Positions 1-50,974 of a DNA stretch of 64,000 nt are shown here, piece after piece. This DNA comes from Pseudorasbora parva. Taxonomy: Eukaryota > Chordata > Actinopteri > Cypriniformes > Gobionidae. The notes beneath the pieces are model-generated. The model was not told where the DNA came from, searched no databases, and worked only from the letters and a program-made list of their open reading frames with translations. Both the position numbers and the translations under genes were made by a program. The DNA is taken from positions 31,884,047 to 31,948,046 of the forward strand of contig NC_090182.1 of assembly GCF_024679245.1 (NCBI RefSeq), given 5' to 3'. Positions within the stretch are counted from its first letter, which is position 1. The number at the start of each line of letters is the position of its first letter.

Positions 1-918
1 ACATAGCCCTTGATCTTTTAAATCAATGAAAAAAGACATTACAGAGAGCAATTTTGCATTTGTTGAAAACTCATTTCTTGAGCTTTAAGTAAAAATGCCA
101 ATGCTTTTGTTGTTACGTTCTATCTGGTTTTACTCTAAAAATGTGAGAAGACAGATCAGCAAGAGGTTCATTAAGCTTCCTCTGCTGCTGGGGAATAATA
201 CATATAATAGCAGTGTCTACCCATAATGCACAGAGTAAATCCCAACAGCTTTTTAAATACTTTAGATGAATCAGCCTCTTGTAGGAATTAAGCACTTTGC
301 AAAAACAGGACTGCAGCATTGCATAAAAGATATTATGCATTCAGTTCAACTCCACTGGGAAGTACATTAGAGATTTTAATCAAGATTGAATGCAAGTTTT
401 CTATTTGGTCAGTCTATGCAGTGATAAAAGAAAATCAGATGCTATTATATATAGAAATGCTTTAACTCTCATCCAAAAGTTTCTGTCAGCACTATTATAT
501 ACTGAACATACAGCATGTTAGGCACATGGTACAGCAGAATTAGTTTGGATTGACACTGAACAATAAATCTTTAATTTCATATAGTTCGGTTTACATGAGA
601 ATTGTAAATGAGCTGGTCAGTTGTGGTTCTATCACTGGGGAATTGCATCCAAACACATCAAAATAATTTTGTATTTTGCCAATATTGTTCACACAAGCAG
701 TATTTGGGAATTTTACAGCCAAACCTGTCAAAGTATATGGTGGTAGATCTTTTTTATTTTATTTATTTTTAGAAACATTCATTTTCTCTGATATTTTTGG
801 CACTTTTAACCTGGTCAGTATATCTGGTAAAACTGATAAAGAGATAGATTTATGCTGGATGAGAAAAACTAAAAATGCCAGACATGACTGGATGTGATTT
901 TGTTGCTTTGTGCCACAG
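1..918 (+). other. fat2 intron, 3' portion
   Basis: AT-rich intronic sequence running up to the acceptor 'tgccacag' before the exon at 919. I see no domain, RNA gene or recognisable repeat in it. The short open frames here have no splice or domain support. Confidence 0.6.
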
Positions 919-36592
<35,674 letters not shown>

Positions 36593-37510
36593 GCAACAAA
36601 CGAGGAGTCTGCAGTGGATCAAAGGTCCCATATGAGTGAGGTTACCGAGGGGACATAGTATATGAAGCTCAATGGCTAAAAGCCACAGAAGCACTATCAG
36701 TATTAATAGTCACTTTCAGGGAAAACAAATACATTGTGAAATGCATCTTTTCTCATTGTTTTGCCCTTTACAAATCTGTAGAATTATTGCATGACCTTAA
36801 AATGTCTACAGTGTGGTTATAAATGACGTCAATAGAGTCTAGAGATAATGCACCCTTATTTGTCATTGCAAGTTCAATCGCGCCCCGTCCAGTTAGGTTG
36901 GGAAACCTATATATTATTATTAGCACATTCGCTAAATGACTGATTGTAGTGTTGCATGTCATTATCAGATTGGATTCCAGCTGTGAGCCCAAAACCAGTG
37001 GGCTATGACATTTGAATCATTTTCAAGTGTGCCATATGGTGTAAACATTTGTAGTGATGTAAGGTATAGAATAACATTTCACTACAACAAAACAGCAGTA
37101 GCCTATAGTGGTAAAATTGAGTTTTACAGTCGACTGAGGCAGAGGCTGGTTCCCTGCTGGAGTACACAATGTGAAATATCACACAGATGTTCATGAAATA
37201 TCAAATATAGGTCCCTGCAAGTTTATGTCTCATTAGTTTTTTGGAAATTTGCAAGTACTAGTTGGCTGTTCTGTTAAGATGTGTATGAATTGCTGTGTTT
37301 GGTGAATAGTAATTTTAAATGTGAACTATGCGCTGACTTAAGGATAGCTATGCGCTGAACATCCCTCAGGATGTTATGCAGTTTTAGAAGTTCCAGTTAA
37401 GGCCATAAGAAATCCCTATGCAGCTTTTTTATGGCTCAGTTGTAATGCTTACTAATCACTGAAAAGATCAAAAATACTGCCATAGTATGAAAGAAATAGG
37501 ACTGATTGAA

Positions 37511-37699
<189 letters not shown>

Positions 37700-38205
37700 C
37701 ACACACAGCTGCATTTTATATTCTAAAGCGCTTCTATGGATACTTCTTGATTTGTACCCATAACAGTGGTCATCTTTAGGGTACATTTTTGATATTTATT
37801 ATCAAAAATGTAGTTATGAATAGGGATTTCCACCACAGCACCTGAATGTGACAGGCTTTGGATGTTCATTTAGCAGACCAGTGCATGTGTCATCAAATTG
37901 TATTGCATGTACTCAATGAAACTGCTTCCTTCCCCATTGACTGATGATACGTCACTGTAGCGTTTAGTCTGTTGTGTTTCAAATTACATAGTACAGTGTT
38001 GATGTACATATTAATGGCAGCGGTTGCAAGTATTTGCCGGATGTTTGTGCAGTGGGTGTTGTATGTGTGAATGGATTTTCTTTTCTTTTTTTTTTGAAAA
38101 TTCAATGTGGGATGAAACCCATGTTTAAAATGAGTTCCTCTGTGAGAGAATATGTGTTGTCTTTGCCATTTCCGATCTCTGTAGATAATACTATAAACTA
38201 TATTA

Positions 38206-38211
38206 AATAAA
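38206..38211 (+). terminator. Poly(A) signal AATAAA for fat2
   Basis: A canonical AATAAA about 1.6 kb after the fat2 stop, followed by the GT/T-rich 'gttatgtttaat'. It is the best candidate signal in the downstream region. Confidence 0.7.
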
Positions 38212-38279
38212 GTTATGTTTAATATACAGAATGCACTATGTTTTATTTGTATTAATTATATAATTGATTCAAAAATGAA

Positions 38280-38760
38280 AAAGTGTAGTAAGATTTTTTT
38301 TTTAAAGATTGATTTTATTCAGTAAGAATGCATTAAATTGATCAAAAGTGCCAGTAAAGACTATTATGTTACAAATATACAGTATTCTAGTTATTTTCAA
38401 CATTCTATTAAATTACACCCTAATGAATAAAATGATCCATGGCTTCTACAAAAAAACGAATTATTCTGTATAATAATAAGAAATGTTTTTGAGCACCAAA
38501 TAAGCATATTAAAATGATTTCTGAAGAATCATGTGACACTGAAGACTGGAGTAATGATGTAGAAAATTCAGATTTTACATTTTACAATATATTCAAACAG
38601 AAATCGGTTATTTTAAGATGTCATAATGTTTCACAAAATATTTTTTAACTATACTTATAATCAAATAAATGCAGCCTTGGTGAGCAGAAGAGATTTCTTT
38701 CACAAACATTTAGACATCTTACCAACCTCAAACTTTTGAATAGTCGAGCATAAAAATATA
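38280..38760 (-). repeat. Cyprinid-type interspersed repeat, inverted copy
   Basis: 'gaatcatgtgacactgaaga', 'caaataaatgcagccttgg' and 'ccaacctcaaacttttga' are the inverse of motifs in the copy at 23555-23860. It begins directly after the gene's poly(A) region. No coding capacity is seen. Confidence 0.7.
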
Positions 38761-39054
38761 CTGCCCAGCCAAAAAATAAAGTCGCTGTTTTAATTTAAAA
38801 AGGCAAACGCTCAAGAGTCTGATTGGATCATTATTGTGTGTCTAGCATGTTTTATGTTTTGCAACAGTTCTTATAACCCTAATTGATGTAGAGGGTATAT
38901 TTTCACTTCTTAAAGATACATCATGGCCATAGTTCCAAGATGACAATGTTAAGATTCATCAGGATCAAACTGTGAAAGATTGGTTGGGAGGTCGCATGGA
39001 GAATCATTTTCACACATGAATTGGCATCTCCAGACCAGGTCCAGGTTACAGACC
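38761..39054. other. Intergenic sequence
   Basis: No recognised gene or repeat before the TTAA element. Confidence 0.5.
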
Positions 39055-39327
39055 TTAAAGGCCCACTGAAAGCAAAATTTAAGTTTTTAACTTTTACTAT
39101 GACTATGTTTGCCTTAAAGTTATGAATAAGCTGGTGTGACAATGACAAAACAATGACAAAATTTGCATTTAGGAGATATAAGCATTCAAAACTTACAGTC
39201 TCTCACTTCCGTTAAAACGAATTAAAGATTTTGATGACATCATCGCAGACTTCACCTTCTCAGCCCGCCCTGTACACTGCTGAAGCTGCAGCTGAAACGT
39301 TCACACATTTCATTTACTGATTTCTAC

Positions 39328-40307
39328 CAACCTGGTCTCACAGAATTCCGTGAAATGAACACGGACCCAAAAATCAAAACTCAAAAATCCGTGGTAGTTT
39401 CACGGATGGGTCCACGGAAGTGATGCCTATGTAAGTCAGTGACAGTCAGCATTCGTGGTCCACACACAGATTCCCAACACACATTTAATTATTTGCATTT
39501 GTAAAAGTAGACATGATTTTATGAATATTTATAGCCTACTTTTATATTTCAGAGCAACTAACTCCACTCCTACCCTAAACCTAACCACTCAATAAAATAA
39601 AACACATAACAGGCAAATAAATGTAGACTACAGTCACAGACATTTATTGCAAAAACGGACCAAAACAGTATAGAAGTATTTACTCATCGTTGCATTCCAA
39701 GTCTTCTGAAGACATACGATATCTTCATGTGAAAAACAGAGTTGATCTTAATGTTTTAAGCGGCGAAATGATGAGTGCGCTCCAATGATACAAATAACTT
39801 TTTAGCATGACGCCATCGGTCACGAGACACACGAGAGCCAATGGCATTTTACAATCAAAGCGGACGTAATGACGCAATTGGTCACGTGACATACAACAGC
39901 CAATGCTGTCAAAGCTGATGTGACGTTTCTTCCGGCGGCAATATTTGAAATGTATTAATATTCGGCAGATGGACTCGATGTTACTGATCGCCTTTGAGGA
40001 TTTTCTTCACAGAAATCAATCGTTTGGCCTCGGAACACTTGGAATATTTGTATTTTCAGAATAAATTGTGTTGTCTGAATGTCTGAATAAAAAGAAAAGA
40101 AAATTATGCTGACTGAATCAAACTGATGAATATAAGGTGTTGGAACAGGGAATCCATGTGTGGACCATGGATGCTGACTGTCACTGACTTACATAGGCAT
40201 CACTTCCGTGGACCCATAACGGAATTTTAGGCGATTCCGTAAAACTACCACAGATTTTTGAGTTAAGGATCCGCGTTCATTTCACGGAATTCTGTGAGAC
40301 CAGGTTG
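39328..40307. mobile_element. Foldback element with ~160-bp inverted ends
   Basis: CAACCTGGTCTCACAGAATT at 39328 returns inverted to end at 40307 (CTGTGAGACCAGGTTG). The pairing continues through 'gcctatgtaagtcagtgaca'. The 7-bp sequence TTTCTAC directly precedes and follows the element, so the boundaries and a target duplication are clear. No transposase is encoded. Confidence 0.85.
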
Positions 40308-41672
40308 TTTCTACATGGTGAAAGTACACTATATATGCAATAGGAAACGATTCAGTGTAAATATGCTTTCAGTTGAGGTGAATGAAGTCACACATGCACA
40401 CCAATGGCTCTGGTCTAAAGTTAGACTACAGACATGAGAGCACAGCGCAGATACAGTATGTGCTAGTCGGTGCAGACAACAAAAAATATCGAACCCATTT
40501 AAATTCTGCACAAATTCTGCATTTCAAAGCGATATGGAGGAGATTATATTGATAAACAGTGTTAGAGGAAACTGGTTTTACCAAACAGAAAGACTCTAGT
40601 CTAGTCAAACTATATATTAATAAAACGCTATTGGCTGTTTTAAAAAAAGGGGAGGGGCTTCTAACAGCTGGAGCCGTTTCAGGGTAAATTAGGGGAGACC
40701 GGGGGCAATAGAGGGAATGCACGTGACGTCATCGTCAGCTGGAGTGACTGTGATTACACCCCGCTGAGTGGCAGAAAGACTGAGAGGCAGCACTGGTTTA
40801 CAGCGCGAATGCAGCGAAAACACACAAAACCAGGCCCTGCACCAGAAGGGGGGTAGGGGGAGGCTTGTCCACGGACCGCATAGACATTGCTGTTCTGAGC
40901 TTGAGACGGACTTGATAATAGCGTGTAATTTTCTCACTCAAACCACTGCCACCTGCTGCTGCTTCTGCTTTTAGAGTGAAAAGCTGCCCATAACTGCTTG
41001 TCTGTGATCTGTAATCCTCTGTAAGAATTCGTAATAATTGCATATTATCAGCGAAAAGAAGCTAGCAAAAGATCCAGTGTGTATCTGTATTTGCACTCGT
41101 CAAATGATTACATTTCCAACGTGTTTTCGCCTCGGTGAGTAATGTAGCCAATCACAGACATGTTTGTAGACTTCTACAATGGAATTGGCCAATCACAGGT
41201 GTTGAATTGGGAATCACTCACCGCTCGACCGTTTGTCCAGGCGCTGAGTTCAGTTAAACACGCGCAGCAATCCTCTGTAAGTGCAGACATTGTGAAAATA
41301 AGAGATTCATTGTATACCAACGTCACTGCGGTCAGTTTTTAGTGAATATAAAGTATATTACCACCACTACACGCTTCAAAACACGGACCCATCCACATAA
41401 ACATGCGGGATTCACTTGAAAAATGTGATGAATGACAGTTATAAACATTCTTGTCGAAATGAGGCTCCTAAAAATGTCAGGAAAACACGATTCCTGGCTG
41501 CATATCATTATCCATGGATCACTGAATCTTTGGTAAGTTGTAAGGATTGTTTGCTCTACTTGTGTTTTCCTCCATTAACTCCGGTCACGCAGCAGCTCTT
41601 CTGCCACTCAGCCCCGGCTGAGGGGGCGTGTTACGGCAGGAAAGTGACGTTGATGCATTCCCTCCATTGTAA

Positions 41673-42873
41673 AGCCCCGTTTCCACCAACAAACAATTGT
41701 ATGGAACAAATTGTACCAGGAACCTTTTTTACAGGAACTTTTCTCCCCCCAGACCTGCAACTGTCTGCGTTTCCACCGCGGCCTAAAGTTCCATGATGAT
41801 TAGGCAGATTAGTCCGGTGATGTAGGACTGCGCGCCTTCTTCTCCATGTCAGTGACGGACAGTAGGCTAATAATTTTTGCGCGATACTATATCCACGTTT
41901 ACAAGCACACTTTTTTTTCATTCCGATTGAAATATTTAGTGGACTGTTTACATGAGACGTTATCTAAACCGATCTGGTGTTTACATGTGATGACTTTCAA
42001 TCGCAATCATTTTGTCACATGCAGTTTGTCTGCCGCATCAAAAATGTCAACTCTGTTTTTTCTAGCAGCTGGAACATGTTAACTGTAGCCATAGCAATTC
42101 TTAACGGCCACCAGGACTAATAAGCTATTTATTTGTTGTAAAGTGTAATAATCATCTCAGAAAAAAAATTAATCCTTCTGTCAGGCGAAGTTAAAGTAAA
42201 AACAGCCTGGGGCAATATACGCTGTGTCATTATTCCAACATTATCTTCATAACTTACGAAATAAAAAGTTTACACCTCAGAAAAATGAACTTTCCTCTCG
42301 TCAACATGAGCGCGGCGCATGCTGTCACGTCATGTAAGGACGCACACTTAAAAGTAATCGGGTCAGGTCATTTACATGGTGTAAAATAGACTGTAAAAAA
42401 ATTAATAACAAGTATGGAAGAGATTCAAGCTCTGCTGCTTTTGTTGGTTATGTATAGGTTTACTAAAGAGGTAGCCTAATTAACAACGACAGAAAAGAGC
42501 ACTAGCATATTCAGAAAGCTTGTAAAGCTAGATTTATAATGACAATGTATATTATTATCAGCTATTACGGACATTGAACGCGAGATGGCTGAGATGAACG
42601 CGCGCCATCAGACAGAGAGCAAGACTGATATTTACTGAATGCAGAACGAACCTCGCAAAAGACTTTTAAAAATGCCGGTTGAAATAAGTTGCTAAACCAA
42701 TCAGCATGTTCAGCGCCCAAGTCCCGCCCTCGAAAGTTCCTGAACTTTGAAAAAGTACTACCTCGCGAGCAGGGCCGTTTGGAGGGGGAAATATTTACCC
42801 GGAACTTCATTTAGACCCTACCACCCCAAAGATCCTGGTTCCTGGGTAAAGTTCCTGCGGTGGAAACGCGGCT
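41673..42873. mobile_element. PIF/Harbinger-like MITE
   Basis: AGCCCCGTTTCCACC (41673) and its near-inverse GGTGGAAACGCGGCT (ending 42873) are flanked by TAA on both sides. A 3-bp TAA/TTA target duplication is the PIF/Harbinger habit. Further subterminal pairing ('ggaacttt' blocks) is present. It lies inside the 3.4-kb TA-target element. Frames inside show no DDE transposase. Confidence 0.75.
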
Positions 42874-43299
42874 TAACAGGGGGAAATGGTAACATCTCAA
42901 ATTACACCAGAAATCAGAAATGAGTCTGCCCTCTCTGCCTGCCAAAGGACAAGCTGCTGAGTGATACGTGCATGTAAAGTTTTTCTGCAAAGACTCATTT
43001 TTTAGGCGTGAAAGTAAATTTTTTCATCTACAGAATTTTCCTTATACTGTTTATGTAAAAATATAAAAATTAATGTCTATAAATTTAAATCTGTGATGTA
43101 TTCATGACCATTCTGTTTTCTAACATTTTATATATTTGTCAAACATTTGCTTTATTGTTTCTAGCTAGTAGGGTTGCCCCCGACACCCATCAAAATAGTA
43201 CCCCCCCCCCCCCAATAATTTGAGAAAATGGTATTTAGTTCAGTTTTTAAATATCTATGTCATACATCTCTAAATATTGCAGTAGCAGACCAGTGGTTT

Positions 43300-43370
43300 A
43301 TAGTCTTTGAGTGCCTCTCAATCCGGGGACCGGGGTTCAAATCCCACCAAGAGCAAATTTGAATGCTTTC
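43300..43370 (+). pseudogene. tRNA-like remnant
   Basis: 'ggggttcaaatcccacca' matches a T-loop/B-box with paired arms and a CCA end. The upstream 'cagtggtttatagtctttga' could be a decayed D-arm. A shorter relative lies at 43630-43675 ('agtggcatagtacaaaggtt...gcctctcaatc'). A complete cloverleaf cannot be built, so I read it as tRNA-derived debris. Confidence 0.35.
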
Positions 43371-44275
43371 TAATTCTTCAATATCTATGCATTTAAAGAC
43401 TGCCATATACTATGCATTGGTGTAAGATCAACATATTTACTATTATTTTTGGCTTGTAATACAAGCCTACCATGGAAATTCAATATAGAAAATAGATGAT
43501 TGTTTTTTTTCTAATGTCGTAATAATAATGTGATAATGTGAAAAGTTTTTTCTGTTTAGTTTAATATTTATGTATAGCCTACAAATTAACTATACCCTAT
43601 TAAACTATGTATACTGTGTTATCAATATATTTAGTGGCATAGTACAAAGGTTAAAGATTTTGCCTCTCAATCTGGATCCATTTTACTGAGTAGGCCCTGT
43701 ACACTCTTTGTTTACAGCATGCTGTTCAGACCAAGGAAAATAGTAAGGGAAGTTTCACTGTCCATATTGTAATTGATTTTAAATAGTTTAAACTATATCT
43801 ATATTCTTTGAAGTTTATTGGGGTCCTTGATATTTATACAAAGGTATTACATGTGTTGTTACAATTGCCCCCATATGGTGACAATCGCCCCCGCATGTGG
43901 GGGCAGATGTAACATTTGACTTGTAATGTTTCAATCAGTATTGTGACTCTAACATTGCTTGTACAACAATTTGGTGAAATATAACAAGTAGAACATAGAT
44001 ACAAGTTACCAACATAAAATTTTTATCCAAATATTTCAAAAGGTTTTTGAGCAATGACAACATGACCAAAATGTGTTACAATTGCCCCCAGTCTCCCCTA
44101 CGTCAACACATGTTTCAAGGCACTTCAGTGGGCCTTTAAATTCATTCAAAGTTTTTGTCAAGCAATAACATTTATTTCAAGAGGTGCATCAGTTTTCAAT
44201 TCTAAATATGTGTCTTCATTCATCAATATGAAGTCAATTAATCAGAAAAATCTATGATGCTGCGTATTATATATA

Positions 44276-47240
<2,965 letters not shown>

Positions 47241-47699
47241 ACATTGTTATTAGTTAAACGTGTCATATTGTATTAATTCCTTAATAACATATTATATTAA
47301 TTAATAATGTAAATTAATGTGTTAATTACCACAAGGCGTCAAAGCATTTCAACTTCCAGTTGTCTGCTTTAATGAATTATTAGCTAATTATTTATAAAGG
47401 TATCATTATGTTATGACTTTATTTGTTGGGGCACATGACTATTAACTAATTGATTAAGTAATATGTAATTGTGGTTATGTGTTTTGAATTAATTTTTAAT
47501 CAGTTAATAGTCATGTGCCCCAACAAGTCATAGCATAATCATACCTTTCTAAACAGTTAGCAAATGATTAATTAAATCAGACAACTGGAAGTTGTGGTAA
47601 TTGACCCCTTGTGATAATTAACACATTAACTTACATTATTAGTTATTATATGTTATTAAGGAATTAATACATTATGACACAATTAACTAATAACAATTT
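47241..47699. repeat. Foldback hairpin element
   Basis: The two arms, 47241-47457 and 47490-47699, are inverted copies of each other. Paired landmarks are 'ttgttggggcacatgactat' with 'agtcatgtgccccaacaa', and 'cttccagttgtct' with 'agacaactggaag'. Only about 35 bases separate them. The whole can fold into a long hairpin. No coding capacity. Confidence 0.85.
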
Positions 47700-47734
47700 A
47701 TCAATTAATAACAACCATCTCTGCAGCACTCCAC

Positions 47735-48245
47735 CAATCAGGCCTGTATGGTAAAGCGGCCAGATGGAAACTACTCCTCAGTAAAAGGCACATGACAGCA
47801 CATCTGGTGTTTGCCAAAAGGCACCTAAAGGACTCACCTGAAGGACCATGAGAAACAAAATTATCTAGTCAGATGAAACAAAGAATGAACTCTTTGGCCT
47901 GAATGGCAAGTCTCATTTCTGGAGGAAACCAGGCACTGCTCATTACTTGGCAAATACCATTCCTGAATGATGGTGGCAGCATCATGCTGTGGGGATGTTT
48001 TTGAGTTGCAGGAACTGGGAGACTAGTTAGAATCGAGGGAAAGATGAATGCAGCAATGCAAAGAGACATCCTTGATGGAAACCTGCTTCAGAGTGCTCTG
48101 GAACTCAGACTAGGGCAAAGATTAATCTTCCAACAAGACAACTACCCTAAGCACACAGCCAAGATAATACAAGAGTGGCTATGGGAAAATGCCCTTGAGT
48201 GGCCCAGCCAAAACCCAGACTTACACCCAATTGAAATTGCTGTCC
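47735..48245 (+). pseudogene. Decayed Tc1-like transposase (second subfamily)
   Basis: Pieces in several frames read GGGSIMLWGCF-like (near 47970-48000), [18 protein letters not shown] and [18 protein letters not shown], then [14 protein letters not shown]. The latter carry the second catalytic Asp and the region of the third. Stops and frameshifts interrupt it. The N-terminal half is missing and the motifs differ from the intact copy at 44566, so it comes from an older, different Tc1 lineage. Confidence 0.85.
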
Positions 48246-49180
48246 ATCCTACACTCCCCATTCAACCTGATGGAGCTTGAGAGGTCCTGAAAAGAAGAAT
48301 GGGAGAAATTGGCCAAGTTGGTGTGCCTTTTTTCCCCTTGGGAATTGATTGGATGGTTGTGGTTTGCTATTGATTGATCTTATGTGAGTGATAGGTTGCC
48401 CTGCCCTTACGCCAGTAAACACAAGAGATTACAAGAGGGAGAGGAAGATATTTTGCTAAAAGATAATGAGAGTACATTAATCAAAATATGACAAAAGATA
48501 ATGATGAATCATTTATAATAAATACTGCAGTATTCCATAAAAAAATAAGATATGTCCATGATGCTTTCATCATGACTAATGTCCATGATTAGACGTTGTG
48601 AAAAGATTATCATCAACTCTGCAGCTGTTCGCACTACCATCCCCTCAATATTCAGGTATAAAATTGAGCAAGAGACTCATTCGCATAAAATGGTCAACTC
48701 ATACATACATACATTTTGTGATCTCAGCTGTGGCCACTGAGCATTATTCAGATGCCAGTCAAGATCCATAAAAATCAGCATTTCACACACACTTACCGGT
48801 ACGAAGAAGCAAGTAATACTTTTAATGGGATACTGTGTCCTGTTAAAGTGTCCTGTTAATCCCCTGCAACACTCTCACGTGGCATGCGAAACATCTCTTG
48901 TGGGTAATCGTTCACATCTGGATCATTAAATACAGTAGATTGACAACACTGCACACTGCTTTGCATTCATTATCATACTCTGCAAACAAAAAAGTCTGGT
49001 TATTAATGTGACCCCCAGCCATTTCTGGGTCAACAGATGGAGGGCAGCAGTGGTTTGTGTACTCAGATTAGTGCATTTATAGTGCTTTATATAAAAAAGG
49101 GGAGATGTCTCTGTTTGGAAACTGATAATGTTCAATCTGTTATATATGGCATCATGGTGGAGCTGTCTTAAATGACTTAA
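48246..49180. other. Intergenic sequence
   Basis: No recognised gene or repeat boundary. The open frames here are short and lack domains. Confidence 0.5.
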
Positions 49181-49184
49181 ATAT

Positions 49185-49740
49185 GTGTAACACACAGATT
49201 CTGTCAATTTCATGTCAATCGTGAGTACTTATAGAGTCATAATAAAATAAAATAAAATCTAACAGTACAGTTAACTTGATTTTGGGTGGAGAAGCGGCAA
49301 ACAGACAACGCCAGCGTCCTCTCACCCTCATTGCTAGGTAACCCACCAAATCTCACATTTATTATCATATTTGCAAAAGACAGGTACACTGTACCAAGTA
49401 TTTCCAAATAAAATATTGTATTGTAAGGGCGGAGCTAAAGAGTCACGTCCATGTTGTTTATTTGGTGTCCACTTATGCACTGATAGCCAACAACACACAG
49501 ACATTTGAAGCAGTTTTACTCACCGCCTGTGGTTCCAACACATGACCGTGAACCTTTATCATTGTGATCGCTCCATCTTTCAGCATTAGGCGATCTGCAA
49601 ATCTGGAGTTGAACTGGGCCTTGTTTATAAAACAATCCTTGCCAAAATGCAGGGAACAAAAAAAATAAAAAAATATCCATCCACTGTTTCCACGCTGTGG
49701 CTAAATTACCTAAAAATAAAGCTTCAACTTTTGATGTTTG
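49185..49740 (-). pseudogene. Older Kolobok-like element, left part with decayed THAP exon
   Basis: 'tcatgtcaatcgtgagtact' at about 49213 matches the left end of the younger copy (49828-49850). On the minus strand 49523-49700 reads LGNLATAWKQWMD...GLFYKQGPVQ, aligning with RFPQNPAVRQQWMEF...CFINKAQLDA of the intact THAP exon at 50690-50974. Stops and a low-complexity stretch break it. The donor-like 'ggtgagt' is kept at the same place. Its N-terminal part lies 3.8 kb away at 53555-53600. Confidence 0.7.
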
Positions 49741-50078
49741 TAAACAGCACAGCAGTAATGGCATTATGAATTCTTTACTAGTAAGATTAAAGGGGGGGTG
49801 AAACACTCAGTTTCAGTCAGTGTCATGTCAATCTTGAGTACCTATAGAGTAGCATTGCATCCTGCATATCTCCGAAAAGTCTTTATTTTTTAAATAATTA
49901 TATAAGAAAGATGCGCTGTTCCGAGTCTTTCCGAAAAAAGCCGAGCGGGTGGGGGCGTATCGTGTGAGCGGAGCTAAATAATGACGTGTGCGCGTCGCTG
50001 TTATTGTGTTGAGTCGAGTGCGTCGTAAAGCTGTGTCATCCCTAACAACGGGAAAAAAACTTTATTCAAAATAAAAAT

Positions 50079-50188
50079 ATGGCTTTTAATCAGATACAGC
50101 CATACATCTATGATCCGGAATCAGACCCAGAGGCTGCAGTTGAACAGGAGCAGCAGCAAAAACGACTAGAGCAGGACGTCTCTATGTG
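50079..50188 (+). CDS. First exon of a P2X7-tail-like transposon gene (fragment)
   Basis: ATG at 50079 opens MAFNQIQPYIYDPESDPEA, a Glu/Gln-rich stretch and LEQDVSMW, followed by the donor 'gtacaag' at 50189. The start resembles the N-terminus of the many fish 'P2X purinoceptor 7-like' proteins, whose next exon carries a Cys-rich zinc-binding module (recalled, not checked). No such second exon is visible downstream. The exon is probably a leftover of a two-gene transposon. Confidence 0.5.
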
Positions 50189-50689
50189 GTACAAGTTATA
50201 CACTAACTATATAATATGCTTAGCGGCTTGTGTTATTTACATATTTATACTTGAATTATATCGTCGTATTTTTGTCTTTGAAGGAGTACATGTGAGAAGT
50301 GCAGTTGTGCACGTGTGTGTGTGTGTTTACGCGTGGTTTGTGTAGACAATTGTAACGTTATTAAGCGGACTGGTTTTGCACGGCAGGCTAAGTTAGTGTT
50401 TACATAGAAAGACACGGAATAGTAGCGCATTTGAATGAAGAAGCGCGCTTATTTAGTTCAACATATTTCCCCACTCTTTGTGTATTGTTGTTTGGAGTGC
50501 TTTTACAATACACAAACATAAAGTTACACATATAGTGGCCAGCTAAACAAATGGACACGCACTACACATCGCATGCTCCATTGATCAATTTCTATATATA
50601 GTAATATATATAGTAACTATACGTGATCATGTTTGGGCTACTTGATGAGCATAGGCAAAAACACAGACATTTGAAGCAGTCTAACTCAC

Positions 50690-50974
50690 CGCCCGCGGTT
50701 CTAACGTTGGGACCTTTACCGTTGGGACTGCTCCATCATTCAGCATTAGGCGATTGGAAAATCCGGCGTCAAGCTGGGCCTTGTTTATGAAACAGTCGGC
50801 ACCGAAATGCAGCGAACAGATATAAACATTCGCGCAACTCAGTTGCTGATCCGGAAAAGCAAATTCCATCCACTGTTGCCTTACCGCGGGGTTTTGGGGG
50901 AATCTGTGCAGGACTGTCTTGGTCTGGCAACCAAAAACGCACGTTTTGATGTCATTGTTAATTGTGCACATCAC
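50690..50974 (-). CDS. THAP-domain exon of the Kolobok-like element
   Basis: On the minus strand, ATG at 50974 starts a THAP zinc finger (C2CH DNA-binding fold). CVFGC supplies the first Cys pair; then HRFPQNP, a conserved Trp (QQWMEF) and CSLHF, which gives the last Cys and His; then DCF and a C-terminal VP-type end (GAVPTV). The frame is open throughout, 95 residues. A strong donor (ggtgagtt on the minus strand) closes the exon at 50690, but no following exon with a DDE core is found. In the family this domain binds the transposon ends. Confidence 0.8.

Larger units (their letters stand above)
40692..44098. mobile_element. TA-target DNA element, 3.4 kb
   Basis: GGGGAGACCGGGGGCAAT (40692) and its near-inverse TTGCCCCCAGTCTCCCC (ending 44098) are flanked by TA on both sides. 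The interior repeats 'attgcccccatatggtgac' near its right end. It holds the Harbinger-like MITE 41673-42873. No long transposase frame remains. A TA target suggests the Tc1/mariner group, but the family was not recognised. Confidence 0.7.
39059..44135. mobile_element. TTAA-target element carrying nested insertions
   Basis: AGGCCCACTGAAAG (39059) and its near-inverse CTTCAGTGGGCCT (ending 44135) are flanked by TTAA at 39055-39058 and 44136-44139. Removing the nested elements at 39328-40307 and 40692-44098 leaves about 690 bases, a plausible MITE. The TTAA target fits piggyBac or Kolobok. No transposase frame belongs to the outer element. Confidence 0.8.

Noticed and set aside
43300..43370. A functional tRNA gene
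   Set aside because: Only the T-arm/B-box and CCA-like end are convincing. Acceptor and anticodon stems do not pair.
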